Positions 15,565-23,675 of a stretch of DNA of 38,955 nt are shown here, one piece after another. The translations under genes were made by a program, and so were the position numbers. The DNA is from Cephaloticoccus primus (lineage in GTDB: Bacteria > Verrucomicrobiota > Verrucomicrobiia > Opitutales > Opitutaceae): NCBI RefSeq assembly GCF_001580015.1, contig NZ_LSZQ01000047.1, forward strand, positions 1 through 38,955. The letters are read 5' to 3'. The notes under the pieces were generated by a model. The model was given only the letters and a program-made list of their open reading frames with translations, was not told the origin of the DNA and ran no database searches. The number at the start of each line of letters is the position of its first letter. The stretch's first letter is position 1.

Positions 15565-17116
15565 CTTTAAGTGTGGTCTTGGGCGGCTGCACAGGGCGCG
15601 CAACGCCACCGGTGGCGACAGCAGTAAAATGTGCCGATGCGGCCGGCGAGGGCTCGGCACTAAGTAAAGTTTCCAAACGATAGCGGCGACTCGCCTTCAG
15701 GAAAATCGCGCCGCGCCAGCGAGCCACCGCCCCGCGCACTGGCTCAAAATCGCGGGCGACCTCAATCTGGTCCGGCGCCACGCGCCGCGTATCAACCACT
15801 CCCTGACGCAGCGCCTCGGCCTCCTCGCCGATGGCGAAAACGCGATCCTGCGGGCGCAATTCGCGGCTCAAGCTGCGGCCCAACGCGCGGTGATGCATCG
15901 CCGCCTCTGCGCCGAGCTCCTCCATCCCGCCGAGTACGAAAAGCCGCGGCAGCTCGGTAGGAGCCTGCGCGCAAAATGCTTCGAGCGCATCGGCCATCGA
16001 GGCCGGGTTCGCGTTGTAGCAATCGAGGTAAATCTCGCGGCCCGGCTCACGCCGCCACTCGCCGCGCAGCGAAGCAGGCGTCCAGTTCCTCAAGGGCCCC
16101 AAGCGAATCGCTTCGCTGTCAACGCCAAGGTGCAGCGCCGCCCGAATCGCCAGAGCTGCGTTATTCGCCATGCCTTTCGAGGTCTTCGGCATCGGGAATG
16201 GAACAGGCCCGTTCGTCGGGTCGGATTGATCGGCGAGCAGCAGCTCCATTTTGCCTTCGATCCCGTTCCCGAGGGCATGTTGCACAGTCGTAAAATTTCC
16301 TTCGCGGCCCAAACGCGTAACCATTCCAGGCGATTGCTCCGCACAAAGGCACGGCACGCGGAGGGCGGCAAAGGCGGCGTACTTCCGCAGCTCGGCGGGG
16401 AAAATCGCCAGGCCGTTTTCGCGCACCTGTGCGGCGAGGATCGCCTTCTCGCGAGCGACGCCCTCGACATCGCCAAGCTCTTCGAGGTGCGCCGCCGCGA
16501 CCGCCGTGATGATCGCGACATCGGGCCCGATCATCTCGGCCAGTACGGCCATTTCCCCCGGCTCGCTGATGCCTGCCTCAACCACGGCGAAACGGTGCTG
16601 CGCGGGGTCGATCCGCGTAAGCGTGAGCGGCACGCCGAGGTGGTTGTTCAGATTCCCCTCCGTCGCCAAAACCCGGGCCGCCCCGCCCGCAGTCCCTCCC
16701 GCCGCGCCGAGCAGCGCAGCCAGCAAGTTCTTGGTCGAGGTCTTGCCCACGCTGCCGGTGACCCCGATCACGCGCCCGCCCGCAGCCTGAAATTTCGCGC
16801 GCTGCGCCTGCGCGATTTTCTGAAACGCGCGCAGCGTATCGCCGCCCTCGCCTCCCTGCTCTCCCTCCCCCACCACGAGTTGCGGCAGCGCGAGTGAGCT
16901 GTCCGCGCGCGACACGAGAGCCGCCGCTGCGCCCGCCTCAGCCGCGGCGGCGAGGAAATCATGCCCATCGCGCTTTTCCGTCTTCAGCGCGACAAACACC
17001 TGCCCGCGCCGGAGCTGCCGCGTATCAATCGCAAAACCGCACAGGCCCGCGCCCGGGCGGCGCGTCCACCGGCCCCCGCTCCACTTCGCCAGCTCGTCTG
17101 GGTCAAACTGCGTCAT
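15557..17116 (-). CDS. murF: UDP-MurNAc-tripeptide--D-Ala-D-Ala ligase
   Basis: Adds D-Ala-D-Ala to the precursor tripeptide and completes the cytoplasmic pentapeptide. The 519-residue Mur ligase has IDTRQLRRGQVFVAL near 30-44, the ATP loop GSVGKTS (121-127), NLNNHLGVPL, EAGISEPGEM and DCYNANPASM. Two Gly-rich stretches (about 83-93 and 137-144) look like small insertions; the coding sequence there contains GGCGGGAGG-like tracts. The C-terminal 30 residues are low complexity and overlap mraY. The start overlaps murE by 14 bases. Confidence 0.95.
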   Translation of the reverse strand: MTQFDPDELAKWSGGRWTRRPGAGLCGFAIDTRQLRRGQVFVALKTEKRDGHDFLAAAAEAGAAAALVSRADSSLALPQLVVGEGEQGGEGGDTLRAFQKIAQAQRAKFQAAGGRVIGVTGSVGKTSTKNLLAALLGAAGGTAGGAARVLATEGNLNNHLGVPLTLTRIDPAQHRFAVVEAGISEPGEMAVLAEMIGPDVAIITAVAAAHLEELGDVEGVAREKAILAAQVRENGLAIFPAELRKYAAFAALRVPCLCAEQSPGMVTRLGREGNFTTVQHALGNGIEGKMELLLADQSDPTNGPVPFPMPKTSKGMANNAALAIRAALHLGVDSEAIRLGPLRNWTPASLRGEWRREPGREIYLDCYNANPASMADALEAFCAQAPTELPRLFVLGGMEELGAEAAMHHRALGRSLSRELRPQDRVFAIGEEAEALRQGVVDTRRVAPDQIEVARDFEPVRGAVARWRGAIFLKASRRYRLETLLSAEPSPAASAHFTAVATGGVARPVQPPKTTLKDA

Positions 17117-18605
17117 CCTTCAGGCGTTTGATGGCGATTAGTTCACGCACGGTCTGGCGGTCGTCGAAGGGGATGACCGTGTCGGCAAACTCCTGGTAAC
17201 TCTCGTGGCCCTTGCCCGCGACGAGCAGGCAGTCGCCCGCCTTGCAGGCATCGAGCGCGAGGCTGATCGCGCGGCGGCGATCCTCGATCCAGGTGATCCG
17301 CGACCCGTCACTGACGCCGCTCTCCATGTCCTTGAAAATCTGCGCGAGCGGCTCGCCGCGCGGGTTGTCCGCCGTGGCGAAGGCGAAGTCCGCGTAGCGC
17401 TGCACCGCCGCAGTCATCAGCGCGCGCTTGGCGCGGTCGCGCTGGCCCCCGCAGCCGAAGACCACCATGAGCCGCCCGGGGGTGATCGCGCGAAGCATCC
17501 CCAGCGCGTTGCTCAGCGCATCGTCGGTGTGCGCGTAATCGACGAGCACGCTGTACGGCTGCCCCACGTCGATCTGCTCCATGCGGCCCGGCACGCCCTT
17601 GAAGTCGGCGAGCCGCGCGAGGCACTCGCGCAAGTCGCGCCCCGTGCTCCACGCCACAGCCGCAGCCGCCAGCAGGTTGCTCACATTGTAGCGGCCGATG
17701 AGCGGCGAGCTGAGCTCAAGCTCGCCCTCCGGCCACAGGAGCCGCAGCCGCGTGTCTTTAAAATTAAGCTCCACTGCCTCGGCGCGGATCTGCGCGGCGG
17801 CGCTCTCCCCGTAAGTCACGAGGCGCACGCCCTCGGGCAGCATCGCGGCCAGCCGCGCGCCATAAGGGTCGTCAATATTGATGACGGCGATTTTTGGCGC
17901 GGCCCCCGTCTCGCCCGTGAAGAGGCGCGCCTTTACCTGAAAATACTCCTCCAGCCCTGAATGATAATCGAGGTGGTCGCGCGTCAGGTTGGTAAAGACC
18001 GCGACCTCAAACCCGAGGCCAAGCACGCGGTACTGGTCGATCCCGTGCGAGCTGACCTCCATCGCCACTTGCTTGCAGCCCGCGCCGCGCATCTGCGCCA
18101 TCATCCCGTAAATATCGAGTGACTCGGGCGTCGTGCGAAAGCTCGGCACCGTGCGCGCGCCCAGGTCGTAGCGGATCGTGCCAAACAGGCCGACCGGCTG
18201 CTCCGGCGTGCCGAGCAAGTGCTTCACCAAATGCGTGACGGTCGTTTTCCCGTTCGTCCCCGTGACGCCGATGACCGACAGCGCACGGTCGGGAAACTGG
18301 TAGTAGCGCTGCGCCGCCCGCGCGAGCACGACGCGCGGCTCGGCCACCTGGACAAAGGTCAACTTGCTGGGGACGAGCGCGGGCAGCTTCTGCGCCACGA
18401 TGGCGACTGCGCCGCGCGAAATCGCCTCGTCGATAAACTGCGCGCCATCGCTGCGCCGCCCGGGCAGCGCAAAAAACACGGAGCCCGGCACCACGCGGCG
18501 GCTATCCATCACCAGCCCCGAGATCGGGCAATCGAGCGAGCCTTTGTGCGCCTGGATTTCGGCGGGGGTGATAAAGTCGGAGAGTTTGGGAACAGGTTTG
18601 GTCAT
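17103..18605 (-). CDS. murE: UDP-MurNAc-L-Ala-D-Glu--meso-diaminopimelate ligase
   Basis: Adds the third stem-peptide residue. The 500-residue product has the N-terminal substrate domain (DSRRVVPGSVFFAL at 34-47), the ATP loop GTNGKTT (116-122), TTPESLD, EVSSHG, NLTRDHLDYH and GRYNVSN. The motif DNPR lies near residue 413. DNPR marks meso-diaminopimelate rather than lysine specificity, so the peptidoglycan is probably DAP-type. The open frame extends upstream to 18815 without similarity. The ATG at 18605 (MTKPVPK) precedes the first conserved block. A 187-bp spacer separates it from ftsI, the longest gap inside the mraZ-ftsZ run, so an internal promoter is possible though I see no clear one. 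Confidence 0.95.
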   Translation of the reverse strand: MTKPVPKLSDFITPAEIQAHKGSLDCPISGLVMDSRRVVPGSVFFALPGRRSDGAQFIDEAISRGAVAIVAQKLPALVPSKLTFVQVAEPRVVLARAAQRYYQFPDRALSVIGVTGTNGKTTVTHLVKHLLGTPEQPVGLFGTIRYDLGARTVPSFRTTPESLDIYGMMAQMRGAGCKQVAMEVSSHGIDQYRVLGLGFEVAVFTNLTRDHLDYHSGLEEYFQVKARLFTGETGAAPKIAVINIDDPYGARLAAMLPEGVRLVTYGESAAAQIRAEAVELNFKDTRLRLLWPEGELELSSPLIGRYNVSNLLAAAAVAWSTGRDLRECLARLADFKGVPGRMEQIDVGQPYSVLVDYAHTDDALSNALGMLRAITPGRLMVVFGCGGQRDRAKRALMTAAVQRYADFAFATADNPRGEPLAQIFKDMESGVSDGSRITWIEDRRRAISLALDACKAGDCLLVAGKGHESYQEFADTVIPFDDRQTVRELIAIKRLKDDAV

Positions 18606-18792
18606 ACGATTTCGGACGAGGCTGACGCCGCCACTGCACACGCGCGAACGCCTCGCCTGGAGGCCGCGCTTGGGCGCAGTGCGAAGCGTCGTGGGCCGAG
18701 GCACAGCGCTGTGAGTGGAGGGGTAGTATTCAGTGAGGTAGCCGATCACGGGAAAAAAGGCGGGAGGGAAGCGGATGGGGAGGAGGAGGCGC

Positions 18793-20706
18793 TCAGTGTG
18801 TAAAAAACGGGGCACTCACGCGTGCCGTTTGCGGGCTCGGGGAGGCTGCGGTCGCCGCGAGCGAATCGGCGGACGAGGTGACCGAAAAACTTGGCGCCAG
18901 GGCGGCACCATCCGGCGGCGGCTTGATGTCGAGGTACTGGACGAGCTGCTCGCCAATCCGCTTGAACGAAGGCGCAGCCACGATCCGCCCGTAAGCGCTG
19001 CGCCCGTTGGGCAGCCGTGCGTTATCGACGATCACCGAGATCACGACCTCGGGCCGGCTCGCGGGGAAGAAGCCCACGAAGGAGCCGACGTGCGCCCGAT
19101 TTGAGTAGCGGCCATTGACGAGCTTTTGCGCGGTGCCGGTCTTGCCCGCGACATCGTAGCCGGGGATCGCCGCCTCGCGCGCCGTGCCTCCCGCTACGGT
19201 GACGCCGCCGAGCATGCGCGCCATCTCGCGCGCGGTGGCCGGGCTGATCACGCGGCGGCGCACCGCCCTGTCGAAGCTGTAAACGATCTCGCCCGACGCA
19301 TCGCGCACCTGGCGGATGATCTGCGGGCGCAGCAGCTCGCCACCGCTGGCGATCACGCCCATCGCGTAGTGCACTTGCAGCGGCGTCGCTGAAACACTGT
19401 AGCCCGCCGGAATGCGCGTGATGTCGATCCCGCTCCACTTTTTCACCGGGTTGAGCTGCCCCGGGATTTCGCCGCCAAAGGGGAAGCCCGATTTTTCGCC
19501 AAAGCCGAAAGCGCGCGCGTAGTCGTAGAGCCGCTGCTCGCCCAGGAGCATGCCCAGATACGCCGCACCGACATTGCTGGAGCGGCTGATGATCTCGGCC
19601 ACGCTGAGTGGCGCCGCATGCCGATGGGTGTCGGGCATCGGCCGCAGCATCCGCCCGCGGTACTCGATGGTATCCACCGAGCAGTCGAAGCGCGTCGTGG
19701 GCCGCACCAGCCCTTCGTTTAGCGCGGCGGCAGCGGGCACGATCTTGAAGGTCGAGCCCGGGTCGATCTGGTCGGTGATCGCGAAGTTGCGCTGCACATC
19801 GAGCGGGGCTTGCGCGTAGCCGTTTAGGTCGAAGCTCGGGTAGTTGCCCATCGCGAGGATGAAGCCCGTGCGCGCTTCGCTCACGATGATCGTCGCCTTA
19901 TCGGGGTGCAGCTCGCGGGCGATCCGCTCCAGCTCCTCCTCGACCATGTGCTGGACGATGATGTCGGTGGAGAGGACGACGCTGTAGCCATTCGTCGGCT
20001 GCACTTCGCGTGTGCGAAACTGTGCCAGCTCGCGCCGCCAGCCGTCGCGCTCGCCCTCGCGCCAGCCGTCCTGGCCGCGCAGGTAAAAATCGGCATAGGC
20101 CTCGACGCCTGCTGCGGGCACACCCGCCTTGTTCACGTAGCCGACGAGGTGCGAGGCCAGCGCATTGTGCGGATACACGCGGCGGAAGACGCGGTTGCCG
20201 TACACGCCCTTGATGCCGAGCTCGCGGATTTTTTCGTAAGTCGCCTCGTCGAGATCCTCGCGCAGCTTTGCCCAGCGGATCGGGCGCGATTCACGCTCCG
20301 CGCCGAGGGCCACTGCGGTGGCAGTGCGCGAGTCGCTCGCCGCCGTTTGTACGCGGCGGGTCTTGGTCGTAAGCACACGCTCCAGCTCCGCGTAGGGCAG
20401 CCCGAGCAAGGCGGCGAGCTGCGGCCACTTCTCGCGGTCGCTCTCGCGCAGTACCTGCGGATCGACGCCCAGCGTGTAGACCGAGTGGTTGGTCGCCAGC
20501 AGGTGCTGATGCGCATCGTAGATATTCCCGCGCCGCGCCGGATCGACGATGACCTGGCGGCGCACCTGCTCAATGTAGCCGAGGAGTCTCCCGCGGTCGA
20601 TCACGTGCAGAAACACCAGCCGCGTGCCGATCCCGCCGAGGCACGCGAAGACCACCGCCGCGAGCAGGACGACCCGATAGTTGGAGGCAAAACCGCGACG
20701 TGCCAT
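18793..20706 (-). CDS. ftsI: class B penicillin-binding protein FtsI (PBP3)
   Basis: Septal transpeptidase that crosslinks the glycan made by FtsW. The 637-residue product has one N-terminal membrane segment (about 11-33) and the PBP dimerisation/pedestal domain (RRGNIYDAHQHLLATN near 58-73). The transpeptidase domain follows: STFK with active Ser318, SSN at 376-378 and KTG at 522-524. No PASTA domains follow; the last 45 residues are Ser/Ala-rich. The stop is followed by the murE spacer, and the start lies two bases after the ftsL-like stop. Position and length favour FtsI over the elongation PBP2. Confidence 0.94.
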   Translation of the reverse strand: MARRGFASNYRVVLLAAVVFACLGGIGTRLVFLHVIDRGRLLGYIEQVRRQVIVDPARRGNIYDAHQHLLATNHSVYTLGVDPQVLRESDREKWPQLAALLGLPYAELERVLTTKTRRVQTAASDSRTATAVALGAERESRPIRWAKLREDLDEATYEKIRELGIKGVYGNRVFRRVYPHNALASHLVGYVNKAGVPAAGVEAYADFYLRGQDGWREGERDGWRRELAQFRTREVQPTNGYSVVLSTDIIVQHMVEEELERIARELHPDKATIIVSEARTGFILAMGNYPSFDLNGYAQAPLDVQRNFAITDQIDPGSTFKIVPAAAALNEGLVRPTTRFDCSVDTIEYRGRMLRPMPDTHRHAAPLSVAEIISRSSNVGAAYLGMLLGEQRLYDYARAFGFGEKSGFPFGGEIPGQLNPVKKWSGIDITRIPAGYSVSATPLQVHYAMGVIASGGELLRPQIIRQVRDASGEIVYSFDRAVRRRVISPATAREMARMLGGVTVAGGTAREAAIPGYDVAGKTGTAQKLVNGRYSNRAHVGSFVGFFPASRPEVVISVIVDNARLPNGRSAYGRIVAAPSFKRIGEQLVQYLDIKPPPDGAALAPSFSVTSSADSLAATAASPSPQTARVSAPFFTH

Positions 20707-20708
20707 CG

Positions 20709-21137
20709 TCAGTTACCGCGCCGCACGGACGCGCCTTTGAAGGATACGGTGGTGGCCTGCGGACGGGCCAGCTCGGGGAAGTCCTCGCCGAGATCGCCGA
20801 AAAGCTCGCGGTTATGCTTGGCCGCGAGATACGGGACGGGCACCTCGTCGAGCGTCGCCGTCTTTTGCGGATCGGGCGGCACCAGGCCCAGCTTCCACTG
20901 CGCGTTGAGCAGCTTGAGCATGGCAGGGTCTTGCGCGCGCTCGACATCGGCGCGGGTCGAGTTGATCAGCCGCTCGGTCTCGGTGAGCCGGGCTTGCAAC
21001 AGCTTGGTGCGGTTGGCCGTCATCGAAATCTGGTGGCGCATCCACACCGTCCCCATCCCGATCGAGCCAGCGAGGCAGATCATGACCAGGGTGGTAATCA
21101 GGAGCGGGTGAGCAAAAGCGTGGGTGTTGTTTTTCAT
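20709..21137 (-). CDS. ftsL: FtsL-like septum protein
   Basis: Small bitopic protein of 142 residues: a short cytoplasmic N-terminus, one membrane segment (about 11-33), a predicted coiled coil (about 35-70), then a Pro-containing tail (LGLVPPDPQ near 83-91). FtsL sequences diverge strongly, so the call rests on topology and on position between rsmH and ftsI. The C-terminal 45 residues are longer than in E. coli FtsL. The leader on the coding strand (21138-21259) is very rich in C and T, with CCTCCTGCC directly before the ATG and no Shine-Dalgarno motif. Confidence 0.72.
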   Translation of the reverse strand: MKNNTHAFAHPLLITTLVMICLAGSIGMGTVWMRHQISMTANRTKLLQARLTETERLINSTRADVERAQDPAMLKLLNAQWKLGLVPPDPQKTATLDEVPVPYLAAKHNRELFGDLGEDFPELARPQATTVSFKGASVRRGN

Positions 21138-21259
21138 GGCAGGAGGCGGTGAAGCGATTCGGACGGAGAGGCGGTGGACAGATGGACGAGGCAGGAGGTG
21201 AGCGGAGCGGCGCGGATGGAACGTGGAACGGAGGGCGGGAGGTGGCGGGAGGGCGGGTT

Positions 21260-22360
21260 TTAATCTTTGCGGATCGCGCGCAGCTTCGCGCTGCGGCTGC
21301 GCGGGTTGGCGGCGAGCTCGGGCTCGCCCGGGGTGATCGGCCTGCGCGTGAGTGGCTGGGCAGAGCGCGGGCGCAGGTCCTGGGGGCGAGAGTCACGGGC
21401 ACTCTCGGGTTGGCCGCAGAGGCGGCGGAAAAAGCGCTTCACCGGACGATCCTCCAGCGAGTGAAAGCTGATCACCGCGAGCACGCCGCCCGGCGCCAGC
21501 GCCTCAAACGCGACGGGCAGCGCGCGCTCAAGCGCGCCGAGCTCGTCGTTCACCGCGATGCGGATCCCCTGGAAACTGCGCGTCGCCGGATGCAGCGTCA
21601 TCGTGTAACGGCGGCGCGCGGGGATGGCCGCCGCGATTGCGTCGGCGAGCGATTGCGTGCGGGCGAGAATGCCCGTGCCGCGCGCTGCCAGCAGCGCCGC
21701 GACGACGCGCCGCCAGCAAGGCTCTTCGCCATAATCGCGAATCGCGCGCACAAGCTCCGCCTCGCTCGCAGTCTCCAGCCACTGCGCTGCCGGGACACCG
21801 CGGCGCGGATCCATCCGCATGTCTGCGGGCGCATCGTGCCGGAACGAAAAACCACGCTCGGCCTCATCGAGTTGAAACGACGAAAGCCCCAAATCGAAAA
21901 GGATGCCGCAAAACGCACCGCGGCTGCGCGGACCACCGGAGCGAGAGGCCGCCGCTTCTTCGGAAAAGAGCCGCCCCGCCCACCCCGTTTCGCGCAGTGC
22001 AGCGAGCTCGCCAAAGTCGGAGTCGATCAGCGCAAAGCGTTCGCCAAACTCGGTGCGCAACGCCTCCGCCCGAGCGTGGGCAGCGGGATCGCGGTCGAGC
22101 GCGACCAGGCGGCTACCGGCGAAGCTTTCCAGAATCGCGCGCGAATGCCCGCCCCCACCAAAGGTGCAGTCGAGAAACTGCAAGGAGGGCGCGTGCGCCC
22201 CCGGCCCACCGAGCTTGCCCGCGCTGCTGGCAGTTTCGCCGCCGCGCACTTCGTGTTGAGCCAGCAGCGACAAAACCTCGCGCAGAAGGACGGGCGCGTG
22301 GCCCTGCTGCTGCGGTTCCCGCGCCGAATATTCCGTAGACTGTGTTGACGCGTGTGACAT
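21260..22360 (-). CDS. rsmH: 16S rRNA (cytosine1402-N4)-methyltransferase
   Basis: SAM-dependent methyltransferase that modifies C1402 in the ribosomal P site; formerly MraW. The 366-residue product shows [10 protein letters not shown] at 21-30, the SAM motif [14 protein letters not shown] at 64-77, [57 protein letters not shown] and [15 protein letters not shown]. It ends with the common [21 protein letters not shown] tail. An insertion near 40-58 makes the N-terminus slightly long. It lies 15 bases after mraZ, the standard arrangement. Confidence 0.96.
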   Translation of the reverse strand: MSHASTQSTEYSAREPQQQGHAPVLLREVLSLLAQHEVRGGETASSAGKLGGPGAHAPSLQFLDCTFGGGGHSRAILESFAGSRLVALDRDPAAHARAEALRTEFGERFALIDSDFGELAALRETGWAGRLFSEEAAASRSGGPRSRGAFCGILFDLGLSSFQLDEAERGFSFRHDAPADMRMDPRRGVPAAQWLETASEAELVRAIRDYGEEPCWRRVVAALLAARGTGILARTQSLADAIAAAIPARRRYTMTLHPATRSFQGIRIAVNDELGALERALPVAFEALAPGGVLAVISFHSLEDRPVKRFFRRLCGQPESARDSRPQDLRPRSAQPLTRRPITPGEPELAANPRSRSAKLRAIRKD

Positions 22361-22375
22361 GACGGCAAACGCGCG

Positions 22376-22828
22376 CTAGAGGCCCAATCGGCGCATGATG
22401 TCGCCGAAGTTTTCGCCCGAGGTTCGCGCCTCCACGCGCTCCCAACGCTCGGGGGTGTAGATATTAAACTTCGTCAAGCTGCCGACCAGGACGGCGTCCT
22501 TGGTAATGGCGGCATGCTCGAGCAGCGCGGCGCCGAGGCTGATGCGGCCCGACTTGTCGAACCACAGCGACTGCGTTTGCGCGAAAAAGCGCGCCACAAA
22601 ATCCTGCCCCGCCCCATCGCTGAGCGCCATGCCCGCGATTTTGTCATACAGCTTTTGCACCTCCGCCGGAGGCAACACCGCGATGTAACCCTCCGGATGC
22701 GGCGTCGCTAAAAACAGATCGTCCGCTCCGTGCGCAAAACGCCAAGCCGACGGAATCGTGAGCCGATTCTTGTCGTCCAGCGCGTGCCTGAAAAGGCCCG
22801 TATAATGCGGCGCGTGAGTTACTGACAT
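22376..22828 (-). CDS. mraZ: transcriptional regulator MraZ
   Basis: DNA-binding protein with two SpoVT/AbrB-like halves. In other bacteria MraZ represses or tunes the dcw operon by binding tandem TGGGN repeats. The 150-residue product has YTGLFRHALDDKNRLTIPSAWR (about 9-30) and the second half SLWFDKSGRISLGAALLEHA (about 88-107). It heads the cluster. The ATG at 22828 has CTCTCC just before it and no Shine-Dalgarno motif. Four MraZ-type boxes lie 22-56 bases upstream, so autoregulation is likely. Confidence 0.94.
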   Translation of the reverse strand: MSVTHAPHYTGLFRHALDDKNRLTIPSAWRFAHGADDLFLATPHPEGYIAVLPPAEVQKLYDKIAGMALSDGAGQDFVARFFAQTQSLWFDKSGRISLGAALLEHAAITKDAVLVGSLTKFNIYTPERWERVEARTSGENFGDIMRRLGL

Positions 22829-22849
22829 GGAGAGAAATGAGGCTTAGCG

Positions 22850-22884
22850 CCCCAGAATGCCCCATTTCAACCCCTTATCCCCCA
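22850..22884 (-). promoter_or_regulatory. putative MraZ operator, four boxes with 10-bp period
   Basis: Read on the coding strand upstream of mraZ, boxes of type TGGGN fall at 22880-22884, 22870-22874, 22860-22864 and 22850-22854, exactly 10 bp apart. The second reads GGGGT, with the first T replaced by G. The others are TGGGG. The known MraZ site is a row of TGGGN repeats separated by five bases, which this matches in spacing and sequence. Candidate promoter hexamers nearby (TTGTGG, 17 bases, TATGGC, overlapping 22890-22935) are weak and I do not call them. Confidence 0.75.
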
Positions 22885-22921
22885 CCAAGGTCAAGTACGG
22901 AGGCCATAAAGTCCCAGTTAC

Positions 22922-22941
22922 TTATCCACAAGTTATGCGCA
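22922..22941 (+). promoter_or_regulatory. tandem DnaA-box-like sites upstream of mraZ
   Basis: TTATCCACA at 22922-22930 matches the DnaA-box consensus TTATNCACA perfectly. TTATGCGCA at 22933-22941 follows two bases later in the same orientation with one mismatch, so the pair is spaced at 11 bp, one helical turn. It sits about 95-115 bases upstream of mraZ. A perfect 9-mer can occur by chance in a window this size, but the adjacency and location are suggestive. Confidence 0.45.
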
Positions 22942-23675
22942 TGATCTGAGAAAAACTACTCCCCGCCCTGCTTCCCACTTCCCCTCCGCCTCCCATACAG
23001 CCCCCAAAAATGCCACTCCTCCCGCCCCTCAGAGCAGCAACAGCCGAAGCCAATCTCCAAACCCGACAGGGCCAAATCTGGGGCGTACAGATACAAGAAA
23101 CCGCACCACGGTTCAGCGCGCGTAGGATCAGCGCGCGTGCCAGTTTTATTACGTCAGCCTCGGCCTTGTACCGCCAGCTACAGACACCAAAGGGAAGGCT
23201 CTGGAAGGGGCCAAGCCTGTGGAGCTCAACCCGCGCGTACCGGGCCGTCCGGCTTCACTGCCTAACCTGCTTCACAGTGCGTGAAGGCAAAGCCCTACCG
23301 GTTGGGAGATACCCTCCTCAATTACACTGCACGTACCACCATCGGTGCTGATGCCGAAGGGAAGCGCTACCTTATCAGGTGATGACACTGGGCCACTGGC
23401 GAACAGCAATAGCCGCGGCAGTAACATTTTCTTGATAATCGACGACAAACAAAGCGCAGCGCGGAGCTTTCCCCACAACTTCTATTAACCTCTCTTTATG
23501 TGATTTTTCCGGGTCACCTTAGCACGTAGTAGATACGTCTCTGTTCATATCAGTAAATGGAGGCCCAAAGAGGCAGCCGCCCCACCCCATTTCTCCGATA
23601 ACCAAGCCAACTTTATTGACTTGAATTAGTTAAACAGTGCAGTCTTATTCAATTAGATAAACCTCAAATTACCCC
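22942..23675. other. long intergenic region with decayed coding sequence
   Basis: This 734-bp stretch between the mraZ regulatory sites and the glycosyltransferase gene holds no intact gene. Bases 22961-23035 are strongly pyrimidine-rich on the plus strand, like the leaders of genes elsewhere in the window. A degraded plus-strand coding segment follows (about 23071-23382). After 23480 the base composition becomes AT-richer. TTGAAT and CTTATT, 17 bases apart near 23621-23655, form a weak candidate promoter for the glycosyltransferase. No tRNA or recognisable RNA gene was found. Confidence 0.5.
23071..23382 (+). pseudogene. frameshifted remnant of an unidentified gene
   Basis: Three plus-strand frames in succession each show protein-like composition and then stop. 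The first, from about 23078, contains AYRYKKPHHGSARVGSARVP. The second, from 23126, contains YYVSLGLVPPATDTKGKALE then NPRVPGRPASLPNLL and stops at 23280-23282. The third, 23281-23382, contains KPYRLGDTLLNYTARTTIGA and ends YLIR before TGA. This is what a gene with two frameshifts looks like. I recognise no family. Chance frames in GC-rich DNA are the alternative, but the low Arg/Ala bias of the last two segments argues against that. Confidence 0.35.

Noticed and set aside
22801-22807. TATAATG resembling a -10 box on the plus strand
   Set aside because: It lies inside the mraZ coding sequence on the opposite strand and has no suitable -35 element.
22942-23675. RNase P RNA, tmRNA, SRP RNA or tRNA in the long intergenic region
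   Set aside because: I looked for their conserved core sequences on both strands and found none. The protein-like frames explain part of the region better.
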